In this document: positions 6,127 through 14,899 of the stretch, piece by piece
Position numbering within the stretch: position 1 is the first letter of the stretch
Layout of the letters: each line of letters opens with the position of its first letter
DNA from: Caryophanales bacterium UBA6356
GTDB taxonomy: Bacteria > Bacillota_I > Bacilli_A > RFN20 > CAG-826
Assembly: GCA_002440125.1 (NCBI GenBank)
Contig: DJRQ01000040.1
Location: 45,425-68,699 of the forward strand
Direction: 5' to 3'
DNA: 23,275 nucleotides
Program-made: the position numbers and the translations under genes
The notes under the pieces: model-generated
The model's input: only the letters and a program-made list of their open reading frames with translations
The model's database searches: none
What the model was told of the DNA's origin: nothing

Positions 6127-7821
6127 ATGAAGAAAATCAAACAATTAGGCATTGTCGGATTGGCTGTTTTAGGCGGCGCTTTGGCTTCATGCGATGGCGC
6201 GTTTGGAGGTGGCGGCGACGATGGCACGGTTACCAACGTCAAAGTCCTTCTTTTTAATGGGACGGGTGGCAAGGAATGGATGACCAAAGCCACCAAACGA
6301 TTTGCCGAAGCCAATAAAACGGTTTCCTTTGAAGAAGGCAAAACGGGCATCAATTTCCAAATTCGTAGCGCCAAGGGTATTTCTTGGAATAGCGAAATGA
6401 AAAGCAGTGGCGATGATATCTATATCTACGAGACAAACCCTGATATCTATTCCCTTTCTGCGCAAGGGTTCTTGCTTGACCTCAATGATGTGGTTGAGCC
6501 GATGGAATCTAAGATCGATAAGGATGTTCTCGAAAGACTTAAAGGAAACGACGGGCACTATTACGCCCTTCCTCACTACGAATGGTTCCCTGGACTTTCT
6601 TACGACAAAGATCTTTTCGATGAGAAAAACTACTATTTCGCCGATCCAAGCGTTGAAAATGGCGACAAAGATCATTATGACGGCAAATATGGAAGTGGCG
6701 ACTTTATCGCCGACTCGAGCGTTTTGAAATCGGTCGGCCCTAATGGCGTCCGGGGCGACTACGACGATGGGCTTCCCTCTTCGCTTGAGGAATTTAACGT
6801 CCTTTGCGATAAGATGGCCCAAGATGGCGTTTCCCCTCTTCTTCTTTGCGGAAGCGGTCATTATTACTCTTGGTATTTTCCAATGGCTCTTTGGGCCTCG
6901 CTTACCGGTGGCGATGGGATGCGTGACGCTTTCTGCAATTGGACCGATGCCGAGGTGGATGTTGTGAATGGCTGGAGCACGGAGGACGCTTTCTATGAAA
7001 AGAGTGGAATCAAAGTCCCAACGACCACCAAAGTCAAACTGAACGATGACAACGGCTATCAGATGTATAGCATGGCTACAAGATATTATGCCCTTGCCTA
7101 TTTCGAGATGGCCTTAAAGAACGGCTGGCTCGATGCCGAAGCTTTGTCCAATCCTAACGGTTCAAGCACCAAGGCCATGAACTGGTTCATTAATGGCCAT
7201 GAGGGGAAGCGTTATGGCATGCTTTGGGATGGTTCGTATTGGTGCCATGAGGCTGCTTACGTCGGAAACTTTAGAGATTACGAGCTCAAAAACCCAGGTT
7301 CGAAGAGAAATACGGCGTTTATGCCTTTGCCGACCCAACTCAAAGGACAAGTCGAAGAAGGAAAAGGCAAGAAGCCGACATTACTCAATGTTGGTAACTC
7401 CGTCACCTTCGTTAATAAGCGCGTTGGCACTAATGGCAAAATCAAAGCCGTTAAGGAATTCTTGAAATTCATCTATTCCGATTCCGAACTTGCCGCTTTC
7501 TCGGAACTCACGGGTCTTACTGTTCCAATGGATTATGAATACGACATGTCCAAACTCGATAATTCTTATTATGGGGCTTTGGCGGAATACCGTGCGGATG
7601 CGGAAGTTCTTATCGAATCATCCAGCTCTTCTAGGCTCAAGAAGAATTTCTCTTCGTTCACGATTTCTTATGGCATGCCTTTGAACAATTTCAAATCCCA
7701 TACTGGAACTCATATTGCCGGTGGCTATCTTGATGCCTTGAAGACGCAAGGCGATACCGCGGAATACATCTTCAAAGCGACTGAGATTAGCAAAGACAAC
7801 TGGGACAAGATGGACAAATAA
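6127..7821 (+). CDS. Sugar ABC transporter substrate-binding lipoprotein
   Basis: The start at 6127 is fixed by AGGAG 6 bases upstream and by a lipoprotein signal peptide with LASC (Cys22); longer in-frame reading from 5908 overlaps the previous gene and is not real. The mature protein begins with a glycine/aspartate linker and continues as a family-1-type extracellular solute-binding protein (YYALPHYEWFPGLSYDKDLF; ALWASLTGGDG; a repeated aromatic pattern suited to stacking on sugar rings). It is 564 residues, longer than the ~420 usual for CUT1 binding proteins; part of the excess is a Tyr/Asp/Gly-rich stretch near residues 165-210. Two permease genes follow directly, so it supplies the importer. 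The ligand is probably an oligosaccharide, judging from the neighbouring GH127 and uronate genes. Family assignment is firm, ligand is inference. Confidence 0.9.
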   Translation: MKKIKQLGIVGLAVLGGALASCDGAFGGGGDDGTVTNVKVLLFNGTGGKEWMTKATKRFAEANKTVSFEEGKTGINFQIRSAKGISWNSEMKSSGDDIYIYETNPDIYSLSAQGFLLDLNDVVEPMESKIDKDVLERLKGNDGHYYALPHYEWFPGLSYDKDLFDEKNYYFADPSVENGDKDHYDGKYGSGDFIADSSVLKSVGPNGVRGDYDDGLPSSLEEFNVLCDKMAQDGVSPLLLCGSGHYYSWYFPMALWASLTGGDGMRDAFCNWTDAEVDVVNGWSTEDAFYEKSGIKVPTTTKVKLNDDNGYQMYSMATRYYALAYFEMALKNGWLDAEALSNPNGSSTKAMNWFINGHEGKRYGMLWDGSYWCHEAAYVGNFRDYELKNPGSKRNTAFMPLPTQLKGQVEEGKGKKPTLLNVGNSVTFVNKRVGTNGKIKAVKEFLKFIYSDSELAAFSELTGLTVPMDYEYDMSKLDNSYYGALAEYRADAEVLIESSSSSRLKKNFSSFTISYGMPLNNFKSHTGTHIAGGYLDALKTQGDTAEYIFKATEISKDNWDKMDK

Positions 7822-7825
7822 AACG

Positions 7826-8782
7826 ATGTATCGAACGTTAACCCACCAAGGAAATGGGAAAAAGTTTAGTAAGGCGGAATGGCTTCATTTCGCCTTCTAT
7901 CTCTCATTTCTCATCATTCCGATTATTCATTTTTTCGTCTTCTATCTTTATGTGAACGTCAATTCGTTTGTGATGGCGTTTCAAAACTACACCCTCGATT
8001 GGGACACAGGGAGAGTCTTGGTAACATTCTCTGGCTGGGAGAATTTCAAAATCGCTTGGAATAGCTTTAATGAATATCCCTATATGCTTAAGAACTCGTT
8101 GATCTTTATTTCGATTGATTTGTTTGTTTCTCAGCCTTTGGCCGTCTTGGCTTCCTATTATATTTATAAGAAAAAGCCTGGAAGCGCCTTCTTCCGTGCC
8201 GTTCTTTATCTTCCTCAGGTTCTTTCGAGCATCGTTTTAGGCATTCTTTTCAAATACGTTGTTCAATCGGCCGTGCCAGAAATGCTCTATTCGTGGTTTG
8301 GCGTGGCGAAAATGGATGTTCTTACTAATCCCGATACCCAACTCGGCATTATGATTCTCTTTAACATTGTCATGAGCTTTGGGGTGAATGTGCTTCTTTA
8401 CGCGAATGCGATGGGAAACGTCAATCCAGCTCTCATTGAAAGCGCTTCCCTTGAAGGCGCCAACACCTTTTCGATTTTATGGCACGTTGTCTTGCCGAAA
8501 ATATATCCGACCATCGTTTCTTTGACGATTGTCATTCTTTCTCAGGTTTTCACGTCGCAATACCAAGTCTTCAATATCTATGGCGAAGCGGCTGGAGCCA
8601 TGGGGAACGTCGGTTTCTTCATTTATGTCAATTCGCTCAATAGCGATTTGCTCGGAAGCGTCGACAATTACATCAGCTATCCCGCTCTCGCGGCCTTTGG
8701 CCTTAGTTTGACGGCGATCATTGTCCCAGTGACCTTCTTGGCGAAATTCGCCATGAATCGTTTTGGGCCGAAGGAGGATTAA
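7826..8782 (+). CDS. CUT1 sugar ABC transporter permease, MalF/UgpA type
   Basis: This 318-residue inner-membrane protein has about six hydrophobic segments (the first near residues 21-42) and the EAA-loop signature ALIESASLEGANTFSILW at about 202-219 continuing to the LP of VVLPKI, where the ATPase would dock. It begins 4 bases after the binding-protein stop with only a weak ribosome binding site, so translation is probably coupled. It partners with the next gene as a heterodimeric channel. No ATPase gene is present in the window; CUT1 systems in Bacillota often share an MsmK-type ATPase. Confidence 0.92.
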   Translation: MYRTLTHQGNGKKFSKAEWLHFAFYLSFLIIPIIHFFVFYLYVNVNSFVMAFQNYTLDWDTGRVLVTFSGWENFKIAWNSFNEYPYMLKNSLIFISIDLFVSQPLAVLASYYIYKKKPGSAFFRAVLYLPQVLSSIVLGILFKYVVQSAVPEMLYSWFGVAKMDVLTNPDTQLGIMILFNIVMSFGVNVLLYANAMGNVNPALIESASLEGANTFSILWHVVLPKIYPTIVSLTIVILSQVFTSQYQVFNIYGEAAGAMGNVGFFIYVNSLNSDLLGSVDNYISYPALAAFGLSLTAIIVPVTFLAKFAMNRFGPKED

Positions 8783-8784
8783 CG

Positions 8785-9804
8785 ATGAGTGCAAAGTTAG
8801 CTCGGATGCTCCATCGTGGGAAACATCCAAAATCGAGCAAGATCGATATCGTCTTCTATGTTGTCCTTGCCGTCATCATCTCGCTTTTCTCTCTTTTTTT
8901 GCTCTTCTTGCTTCTCTGGGGCTTTATGACCTCCCTTAAGGGGAAAAACGACTTCGAACAGAATGGTGCCATCGCCTTTCCGTTTATCGACTGGAACGAC
9001 TGGTCCAACCCATTTGCTAGCAATTACGAATTTTTTCAATTCAAGAACTACGGGATAATCTTCAAGAATTTTATCTTCGAACAACTGAATTCCTCTTGGT
9101 ATGTCGGAGATCGCTTGGTTTCGCATAGCCAAGAGAACATCGGCTTCCTTTCGATGCTTATGAACACGCTTATCTATGCGGGCGTGGGAGGTCTTATTTG
9201 CTCGGTTGTTCCAGCTATCACGGCTTATCTCACAAGCAAATACAAATATAAGCTCTCTACCGTCATTAACGTTGTTTTCACTCTCATTCTCTCCATTCCT
9301 ATCGTCGGCGCTTTGCCTTCCGAGCTCACTTGGCTAAGGCAACTTGGAATTTACGATAGCCTTTGGGGGAACTTCCTTCGCTTCTTCTCTGGCGCAGGGA
9401 TGTATTACTTTGTTTATTATGGCTTCTTCAATGCGATGAGCGACACCTATCGCGAGGCTGCGGAAATCGATGGCGCAAGCGACTTTACCATCATGTTCCG
9501 AATCTACTTCCCAATGGCCATTAAGACCATAGGTACTGTCAACCTCATTCAGTTCATTGCACTTTGGAACGATTGGCAGGCGACGATGCTTTATCTTCCA
9601 ACGCATCCGACTTTAGCGAGGGCCGTTTATGAGATGTCCCTTCAAAAATCGGATATTGGCACGGGCGCAGAGAAATTTTTGCTTCAAACGACGCCATTAA
9701 AGATCACCGCTTCGATGATGCTCGCCCTGCCTATCACTGTCATCTTCGTCGTTTTCCGAAACAAGCTTATGGGCAATGTTTCGGTCGGCGGACTTAAAGA
9801 ATAG
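8785..9804 (+). CDS. CUT1 sugar ABC transporter permease, MalG/UgpE type
   Basis: The 339-residue product has an N-terminal hydrophobic helix (about 22-48), an extracytoplasmic loop with several aromatic residues (about 60-120), further membrane helices and the EAA-loop YREAAEIDGASDFTIMFRIY (222-241) that contacts the ATPase. AAGGAGG ends 7 bases before the ATG and overlaps the end of the previous gene, whose stop is 2 bases upstream. Together with the preceding permease and lipoprotein it forms a sugar importer of the CUT1 class. Family assignment is secure; the exact oligosaccharide is not visible. Confidence 0.92.
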   Translation: MSAKLARMLHRGKHPKSSKIDIVFYVVLAVIISLFSLFLLFLLLWGFMTSLKGKNDFEQNGAIAFPFIDWNDWSNPFASNYEFFQFKNYGIIFKNFIFEQLNSSWYVGDRLVSHSQENIGFLSMLMNTLIYAGVGGLICSVVPAITAYLTSKYKYKLSTVINVVFTLILSIPIVGALPSELTWLRQLGIYDSLWGNFLRFFSGAGMYYFVYYGFFNAMSDTYREAAEIDGASDFTIMFRIYFPMAIKTIGTVNLIQFIALWNDWQATMLYLPTHPTLARAVYEMSLQKSDIGTGAEKFLLQTTPLKITASMMLALPITVIFVVFRNKLMGNVSVGGLKE

Positions 9805-9821
9805 AAAAAAGGAGAACCACT

Positions 9822-12800
9822 ATGAAAAAAATCAAATTCTTAGCAACCTTAAGCGTCTTCTCTCTTTTTGGGGCCGCTCCTTTGATGCTTACCGCGAAAG
9901 CGGCCAATGCCGAAGGGGTGACGCTTTCTGGGATAGAGCTCGAGGATGCCTATAGTTTAGGAGATAAGGTCTATATTCCAAAAGACGCCACTCTTATCGA
10001 TGGGGAAAAGACGGTAAAAGTCGTCTCTTCTTATCTTACTTACCCTAATGGTTCGAATGTTAGTTCCCGCTCCTACACCCTTGACGCGTTTGGGAAATAC
10101 AAACTCGTTTTAAATGGCGAAGATGGCGTGACTTATGCCAAAGAATTCACCGTATGGCAGGATGTCTACGCTTTCGGCGGAAGCAAATCGAGCATCGACT
10201 ATGGGAAGCTTAACAAAAGCTTTAATGAAAATGGCTATGCGGAAGGCCTTCGCCTCGAACTTGCGGAAGGAGATACCTTCACCTATAGCAAGCCAATTGA
10301 CTTATCGAAATCAACCTATCAAAAGCTGATTTATTGGAATCTTACGGATTATTCCAACAATCCTATAGCCCATTCGATGACCGTGCGGATTACCGATGCC
10401 TATGATCCAAACAATTACTTCACCATCACCAATAGCCGTGGCACTTATTTCTACGAGAATTACGTCAGCGCTGCCTATAATGGCGGTAGAGCCGTCGGCC
10501 TTAGCAAAGACGATTCGGGTTCCATTGTGATTGGTGGAACGACCTATCGAGTCAGTTCGACGGGCGGAACCACTCTTTCCGCTAATAACCCCACCTCCAA
10601 AGCCTATAACAATCTCTCCTATTTCCTCGATACTTCGAATCCCTCGAATTATCGGATTTATGCGAGCACGGATGCGGCTTCGGATTACGCTCTCATCACG
10701 GAATTCAATAATTCTAGCGCCTACAATACGACCTTTCATGGCTTCAAGACTGGGCTCGTCTACCTTTCCTTTACTGCTAGTGGCTTTAGCGGCATCGACA
10801 AGGCGCCGATTGAAATCGGTGAAATCGCCGGAATCAAAGGAAGCGACCTTAACCCCATGGATTACTATAAGGACACCATCAATCCAATAGTTGAGGTCTC
10901 TAGCAAAAAGAAAGCCAAAGTGAAAGGCGGCGTCGAGATCGCTATTCCCGAAGCTAAAGCCTATGACGAAACGGGCCTTAAGGGCGAAGTCGTTTCTAGC
11001 GTTTGGTTTGGCTATGATTCGAGCTCAAGAAAAATGATATCGACCAAGAACGGTCGCTTTACGCCCAATGAGCTTGGCATTTATACAATCATCTATAAAG
11101 CGACCGACGTTTATCAGAACGTAACCGAAGAAAGAGTCGATCTCTATGTGAGCGACTTTGGCGAGAAGGGCATTGATTTTGCTGTGAAACCCCTTAAGGA
11201 CGTCAAAGCCGGATCCACCGTTATTTTCGATAACTATGAAGCAACTTCTTTGAATGACGACTGCGTTACCGAGATCGAACTCCTTTTCCCCAATGGCGAA
11301 AAGGAAACCATTGAGGGTGGCAGTTCTTTGATGCTTCCTTATTCTGGAACTTATAAGGCGACTTACCGTTATCACGATGGATTCTATAGCGGTTTTAGCG
11401 AATATTCTTTCGATGTTATCGAAACCACAAAAGCCACCTTCTCAGAAAAGCGTGTTAGCTTGCCTCATTATTTCATGAAAGGAGCTTCCTATTCCATCGA
11501 CGTGCCCGCCTCTTATACCTATGGTCCAAAAGGCGAAACGAAAGATGATGTCGATTGTTACGTCAAATTCGATGGCGGCTCGTATGTTTCCGTCGATTAC
11601 AAGGACGTTACAATCACCGGTTCCGAAAGCGTTCAACTTAAATTCAATCCCAAGAGCAATCCGGACGACGTGATTGAGACGGAAGCGATTGCGATCGTGG
11701 ATGCAGGATTCGATCCAAGCGCCAAAAGAGTCGATCTCACGAAGTATTTTGTCGGTGATTTTATCGGGAGAAATAGTCTTACTTCCGATGGTAAGGACGC
11801 TGACTATGTTACCTATCTCGCCGATAAATCGGGTTCCACCAAGATGGAATTTATCAATAAGCTCCTTCTAAGTTCGTTCGTCTTTAACTTCAGTGCCGAA
11901 AACGTTTCGAAAGTCCGATTGAACCTTGTTTCTTTCTACGATTCTTCTAAGAAAGTGGAAATCGTTTTCGAAGGGGGTGTCGTTTCCGTCAACGGCCGTT
12001 CGAACCCAGTGACGAAGCGCTTCGATAATGAAATGGTCTCGGTTCTTTATAGCGCCAGCACAAATAAACTTGATGTTGCTGGAGCTTCCTTCGAAGTTCC
12101 TAATGATTTCGAAAAGGATTCGCTTCTTCTTGAAGTTGAAGTGGAAGGTGCGACAAGGGGATCTAGCGCTATCAATGTTTCGAAAATAGGCAATCAGGTT
12201 TTCAAATCGAATAGCACTCGCGACCGTGTTCAACCGATGGTGAGCGTCGACTTCCCAGAAAGCGTCGCCCATGTTGGCGATACCATTGAAATCGTCAAGC
12301 CAAACGTGGCCGATGTTCTTACACCCGTTAGCGATAAGAACATTCTTCTAAGCGTTATCAAAAACGCCGGCGGAAGCGTGACTGATATGGTGGATAAAAA
12401 TTCCAAAGAAGTCATCAAAAACGTCAATGACTTCTCTAAGAACTACCAAATTGAACTCAACGCGTATGGTGCTTACGTCATTACTTATGACATCAAAGAC
12501 GGAATGGGAAATAGCATCTATGGCGGTCTCAAAGGAATGGTGAGCGTTCTTGACATGGATGCTCCAACTATCGTCACAAAGATCGATTCCTACACCATTC
12601 GAGCCAATGAAGAAAGCGATTTGCCGCATATCGAAGCGACCGACAACATGACCGCTTCGGATAAGCTCGAGATTTGGTACCTTATTTACGATTCGAAAAA
12701 CTGCCTTACCGCTCAAATTCCAGATGGCGACAAGGTGAACATAAAAGAAAAAGGGCGTTATACCGTCTATGTGACGGTGCAAGATGAGGAAGGCAATGTC

Positions 12801-12833
12801 GCCTATGGCGAATATGCCCTCATTGTTGAATAG
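9822..12833 (+). CDS. Large secreted multi-domain protein, jelly-roll and Ig-like modules
   Basis: This 1003-residue protein has a Sec signal peptide with a likely cleavage after AKAANA (about residue 30) and no lipobox; I see no LPXTG motif, membrane tail or S-layer domain, so how it is held at the surface is unclear. Residues ~105-345 look like a beta-sandwich, possibly carbohydrate-binding. Ig-like or cadherin-like modules follow near 350-445 (ending in the GIYTIIYKATDVYQNVTEE pattern), in 445-630, and at ~803-905 and 911-1003 (KGRYTVYVTVQDEEGNVAYGEY). A second beta-sandwich-like stretch lies at ~634-800. No catalytic motif is recognised. AAAGGAG precedes the ATG. Its place directly behind the permeases suggests glycan capture at the cell surface, but the function is not known. 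Confidence 0.75.
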   Translation: MKKIKFLATLSVFSLFGAAPLMLTAKAANAEGVTLSGIELEDAYSLGDKVYIPKDATLIDGEKTVKVVSSYLTYPNGSNVSSRSYTLDAFGKYKLVLNGEDGVTYAKEFTVWQDVYAFGGSKSSIDYGKLNKSFNENGYAEGLRLELAEGDTFTYSKPIDLSKSTYQKLIYWNLTDYSNNPIAHSMTVRITDAYDPNNYFTITNSRGTYFYENYVSAAYNGGRAVGLSKDDSGSIVIGGTTYRVSSTGGTTLSANNPTSKAYNNLSYFLDTSNPSNYRIYASTDAASDYALITEFNNSSAYNTTFHGFKTGLVYLSFTASGFSGIDKAPIEIGEIAGIKGSDLNPMDYYKDTINPIVEVSSKKKAKVKGGVEIAIPEAKAYDETGLKGEVVSSVWFGYDSSSRKMISTKNGRFTPNELGIYTIIYKATDVYQNVTEERVDLYVSDFGEKGIDFAVKPLKDVKAGSTVIFDNYEATSLNDDCVTEIELLFPNGEKETIEGGSSLMLPYSGTYKATYRYHDGFYSGFSEYSFDVIETTKATFSEKRVSLPHYFMKGASYSIDVPASYTYGPKGETKDDVDCYVKFDGGSYVSVDYKDVTITGSESVQLKFNPKSNPDDVIETEAIAIVDAGFDPSAKRVDLTKYFVGDFIGRNSLTSDGKDADYVTYLADKSGSTKMEFINKLLLSSFVFNFSAENVSKVRLNLVSFYDSSKKVEIVFEGGVVSVNGRSNPVTKRFDNEMVSVLYSASTNKLDVAGASFEVPNDFEKDSLLLEVEVEGATRGSSAINVSKIGNQVFKSNSTRDRVQPMVSVDFPESVAHVGDTIEIVKPNVADVLTPVSDKNILLSVIKNAGGSVTDMVDKNSKEVIKNVNDFSKNYQIELNAYGAYVITYDIKDGMGNSIYGGLKGMVSVLDMDAPTIVTKIDSYTIRANEESDLPHIEATDNMTASDKLEIWYLIYDSKNCLTAQIPDGDKVNIKEKGRYTVYVTVQDEEGNVAYGEYALIVE

Positions 12834-12845
12834 GAGGGAAGAACA

Positions 12846-14897
12846 ATGAAAAAGAAACGCAATGCAAAATTACTCTTCGGTTTGGCATCGACTGGCCTCA
12901 TGCTTCTAAGCGGTTGCCAAGCCGCTTCCGAAACGTCTAGCGATTCTAGTAGCCATGATAGCGGAAGCGAAGTTTTAAACGAGAAGCACCGATTCGATGC
13001 GACTCCGACCTCCAATCCTTTGATTCAAGGAGGAAGAACGAGCTATAAGATTGTTCTTTCAAGCGAAAGCGACGAGCAACTCACCTATGCTCGTGCTGAG
13101 CTTACTTCTCTTTTCAAAGAAGCTACGAATATCGATCTTCCTGTCGTTTACGATACCGATCTAACCTATAAAGATACGGATACCTATATTTCTTTGGGGA
13201 AAAACGATTATTGGGAAAGCGCCTCTTTGGGCGAGGAGACGAATTACGCCGATTATGGCCGCGATGGCGTAAGGATTCTTACCAAAGGAAAATCGATTTT
13301 CATCTTTGGAGAGACAAACTACGGCACGCTCTATGGGGTTTATGATTTCCTTCATATTACCTTTGATTTCGAAACCTATTACGAAGACCGTTACACTCTC
13401 GACAAGAACGTGAAGGACCTTCCGCTTTACGATTATGATGTGGTTGATATTCCGGACCTTTCGTTTCGCCAAAAGAGAGGGCTTTTGAATCCGACCGCTT
13501 CGCAGAACCAGATGTTTGGTTGGCGAATGAGAGTCATGGATGACGTTTCCGAGCTCATTCTTCCTATTTACGAGAACGATACGGCGCCAACAGGCTCTTT
13601 CAATAGAAATCATAATAGCTTCCATTATTTCCCGAAGAGTGTCTTTCTGGATAAGGAGAATCACCCAGAAACATATCACCCTAAATTTTATTCGACGTCG
13701 GGCGATCAGCTTTGCTTTACCGCTCATGGAGATGAAGAGGAACTCGAAAAGATGGTTGGCTACGCCGCCAAGAAAATCGAGAATTCTTTGACTTGGTTCC
13801 CGACTGCTCAATATCCGAAATACAACACGGCGTTCTTGGGCATGATGGACGTTCCTGACCTTTGCGGTTGCGAAGCTTGCGCCAAAGTGAAAGAGTCTCA
13901 TAATAACGCCATCGTTTCGACCGTCATTCTCTTTATGAAGCGCGTTGGAAAAGCCGTCAACGCATGGATGGAGTTACCTGAAAATGCCGCTTACAAGCGG
14001 GACCTCACTTATGGGTTCTTTGCCTATCAAGCCGCTCTCACGCCGCCATTTAAGGGGAATAAGGACGGAACCTTCGACTATAATCCAGACATCATCCCCG
14101 ATGAAGGCGTGAAACTCATGCCTTATGTCGCTTCGATGAGTTTTGATTATGGCCGTTCCTTCTATTCAAGCCCGAATGACGAAACGCGTCAGCTTCTGAA
14201 GGCCTGGGGCAATTTCTATCCTGGCACTTGGGCTTGGAGCTATGGCGGTTTCTTTAACGACTACATCACTTTCTACGATATCTATAACTTTTACGAAGAC
14301 TACCATGAGTATTTGACCAAGTATCACTATTCTCTATCCTTCGAACAGGTTAAAAACGACCAAAGAGGTGCGGATCCTGGTTTCGGAGGCCTTGCCAATT
14401 ACGTGCTTTGCAAGAAGTCATGGAATGCCTCTCTCGATATGAATGAGCTTATCGATGACTATATTGAGACCGTTTATGAGGATGCTGCGCCTGCTATGAA
14501 GGAGATGTTCCTCAAACTTCGTCTTTGGTTTGCCAAAATCATTGAAAAAAACGGTATCGGCAATGGTGGCTCCATGCAAGCCGACATTTCGACCAACAAG
14601 AAATATTGGGGCTTTGGCCTTATCGATGAGCTCTTTGAGCTCTGCGATAAAGCCTACGATGCGATTGCCATCTATCAAAATAGCGATGCCGCTAAGTATA
14701 AGCGCTTAAAGAACTACATTGATATCGAATGGCTTGTCCCTGCAAAAGTCGCGATCGGCTGCTATGAAGACAAATTCACTGCAAACGAATACGTCAATAT
14801 CAAGCGCAAATTCAAGGAAATCTGCCTTGATAACAGCATCAAAGACATCAAGGAATTCGTTTCTATCAATTCCTATTTGGACAGCTTGGGGGTGTAA
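12846..14897 (+). CDS. DUF4838-type lipoprotein, GH67/GH20-like putative glycosidase
   Basis: The 683-residue protein starts after AGGAGGG with a lipoprotein signal peptide (LSGC, Cys24) and a Ser/Asp linker. Residues ~50-190 resemble the N-terminal non-catalytic domain of GH67/GH20 enzymes (YGTLYGVYDFLHITFDFETYYED). The central part carries the DUF4838 hallmark DVPDLCGCEACAKV with Cys340, Cys342 and Cys345, inside a region predicted to be a TIM barrel by family membership. GH67 enzymes are alpha-glucuronidases, and the CE15-like and UxuA/UxuB-type genes nearby make an extracellular uronic-acid-releasing role attractive, but no activity can be proved from sequence and catalytic acids cannot be assigned. 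A three-cysteine cluster on an exported protein suggests metal binding or a disulfide. Full length for the family. Confidence 0.75.
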   Translation: MKKKRNAKLLFGLASTGLMLLSGCQAASETSSDSSSHDSGSEVLNEKHRFDATPTSNPLIQGGRTSYKIVLSSESDEQLTYARAELTSLFKEATNIDLPVVYDTDLTYKDTDTYISLGKNDYWESASLGEETNYADYGRDGVRILTKGKSIFIFGETNYGTLYGVYDFLHITFDFETYYEDRYTLDKNVKDLPLYDYDVVDIPDLSFRQKRGLLNPTASQNQMFGWRMRVMDDVSELILPIYENDTAPTGSFNRNHNSFHYFPKSVFLDKENHPETYHPKFYSTSGDQLCFTAHGDEEELEKMVGYAAKKIENSLTWFPTAQYPKYNTAFLGMMDVPDLCGCEACAKVKESHNNAIVSTVILFMKRVGKAVNAWMELPENAAYKRDLTYGFFAYQAALTPPFKGNKDGTFDYNPDIIPDEGVKLMPYVASMSFDYGRSFYSSPNDETRQLLKAWGNFYPGTWAWSYGGFFNDYITFYDIYNFYEDYHEYLTKYHYSLSFEQVKNDQRGADPGFGGLANYVLCKKSWNASLDMNELIDDYIETVYEDAAPAMKEMFLKLRLWFAKIIEKNGIGNGGSMQADISTNKKYWGFGLIDELFELCDKAYDAIAIYQNSDAAKYKRLKNYIDIEWLVPAKVAIGCYEDKFTANEYVNIKRKFKEICLDNSIKDIKEFVSINSYLDSLGV

Positions 14898-14899
14898 TT

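Noticed and set aside
6187..6861. 224-codon minus-strand open frame inside the solute-binding protein gene
   Set aside because: It is a shadow of the well-supported + strand gene, with no start signal and low-complexity Ile/Val/Arg-rich sequence.
13161..13901. 246-codon minus-strand open frame inside the DUF4838 gene
   Set aside because: The + strand protein has clear family motifs over the same bases; the antisense frame has none.
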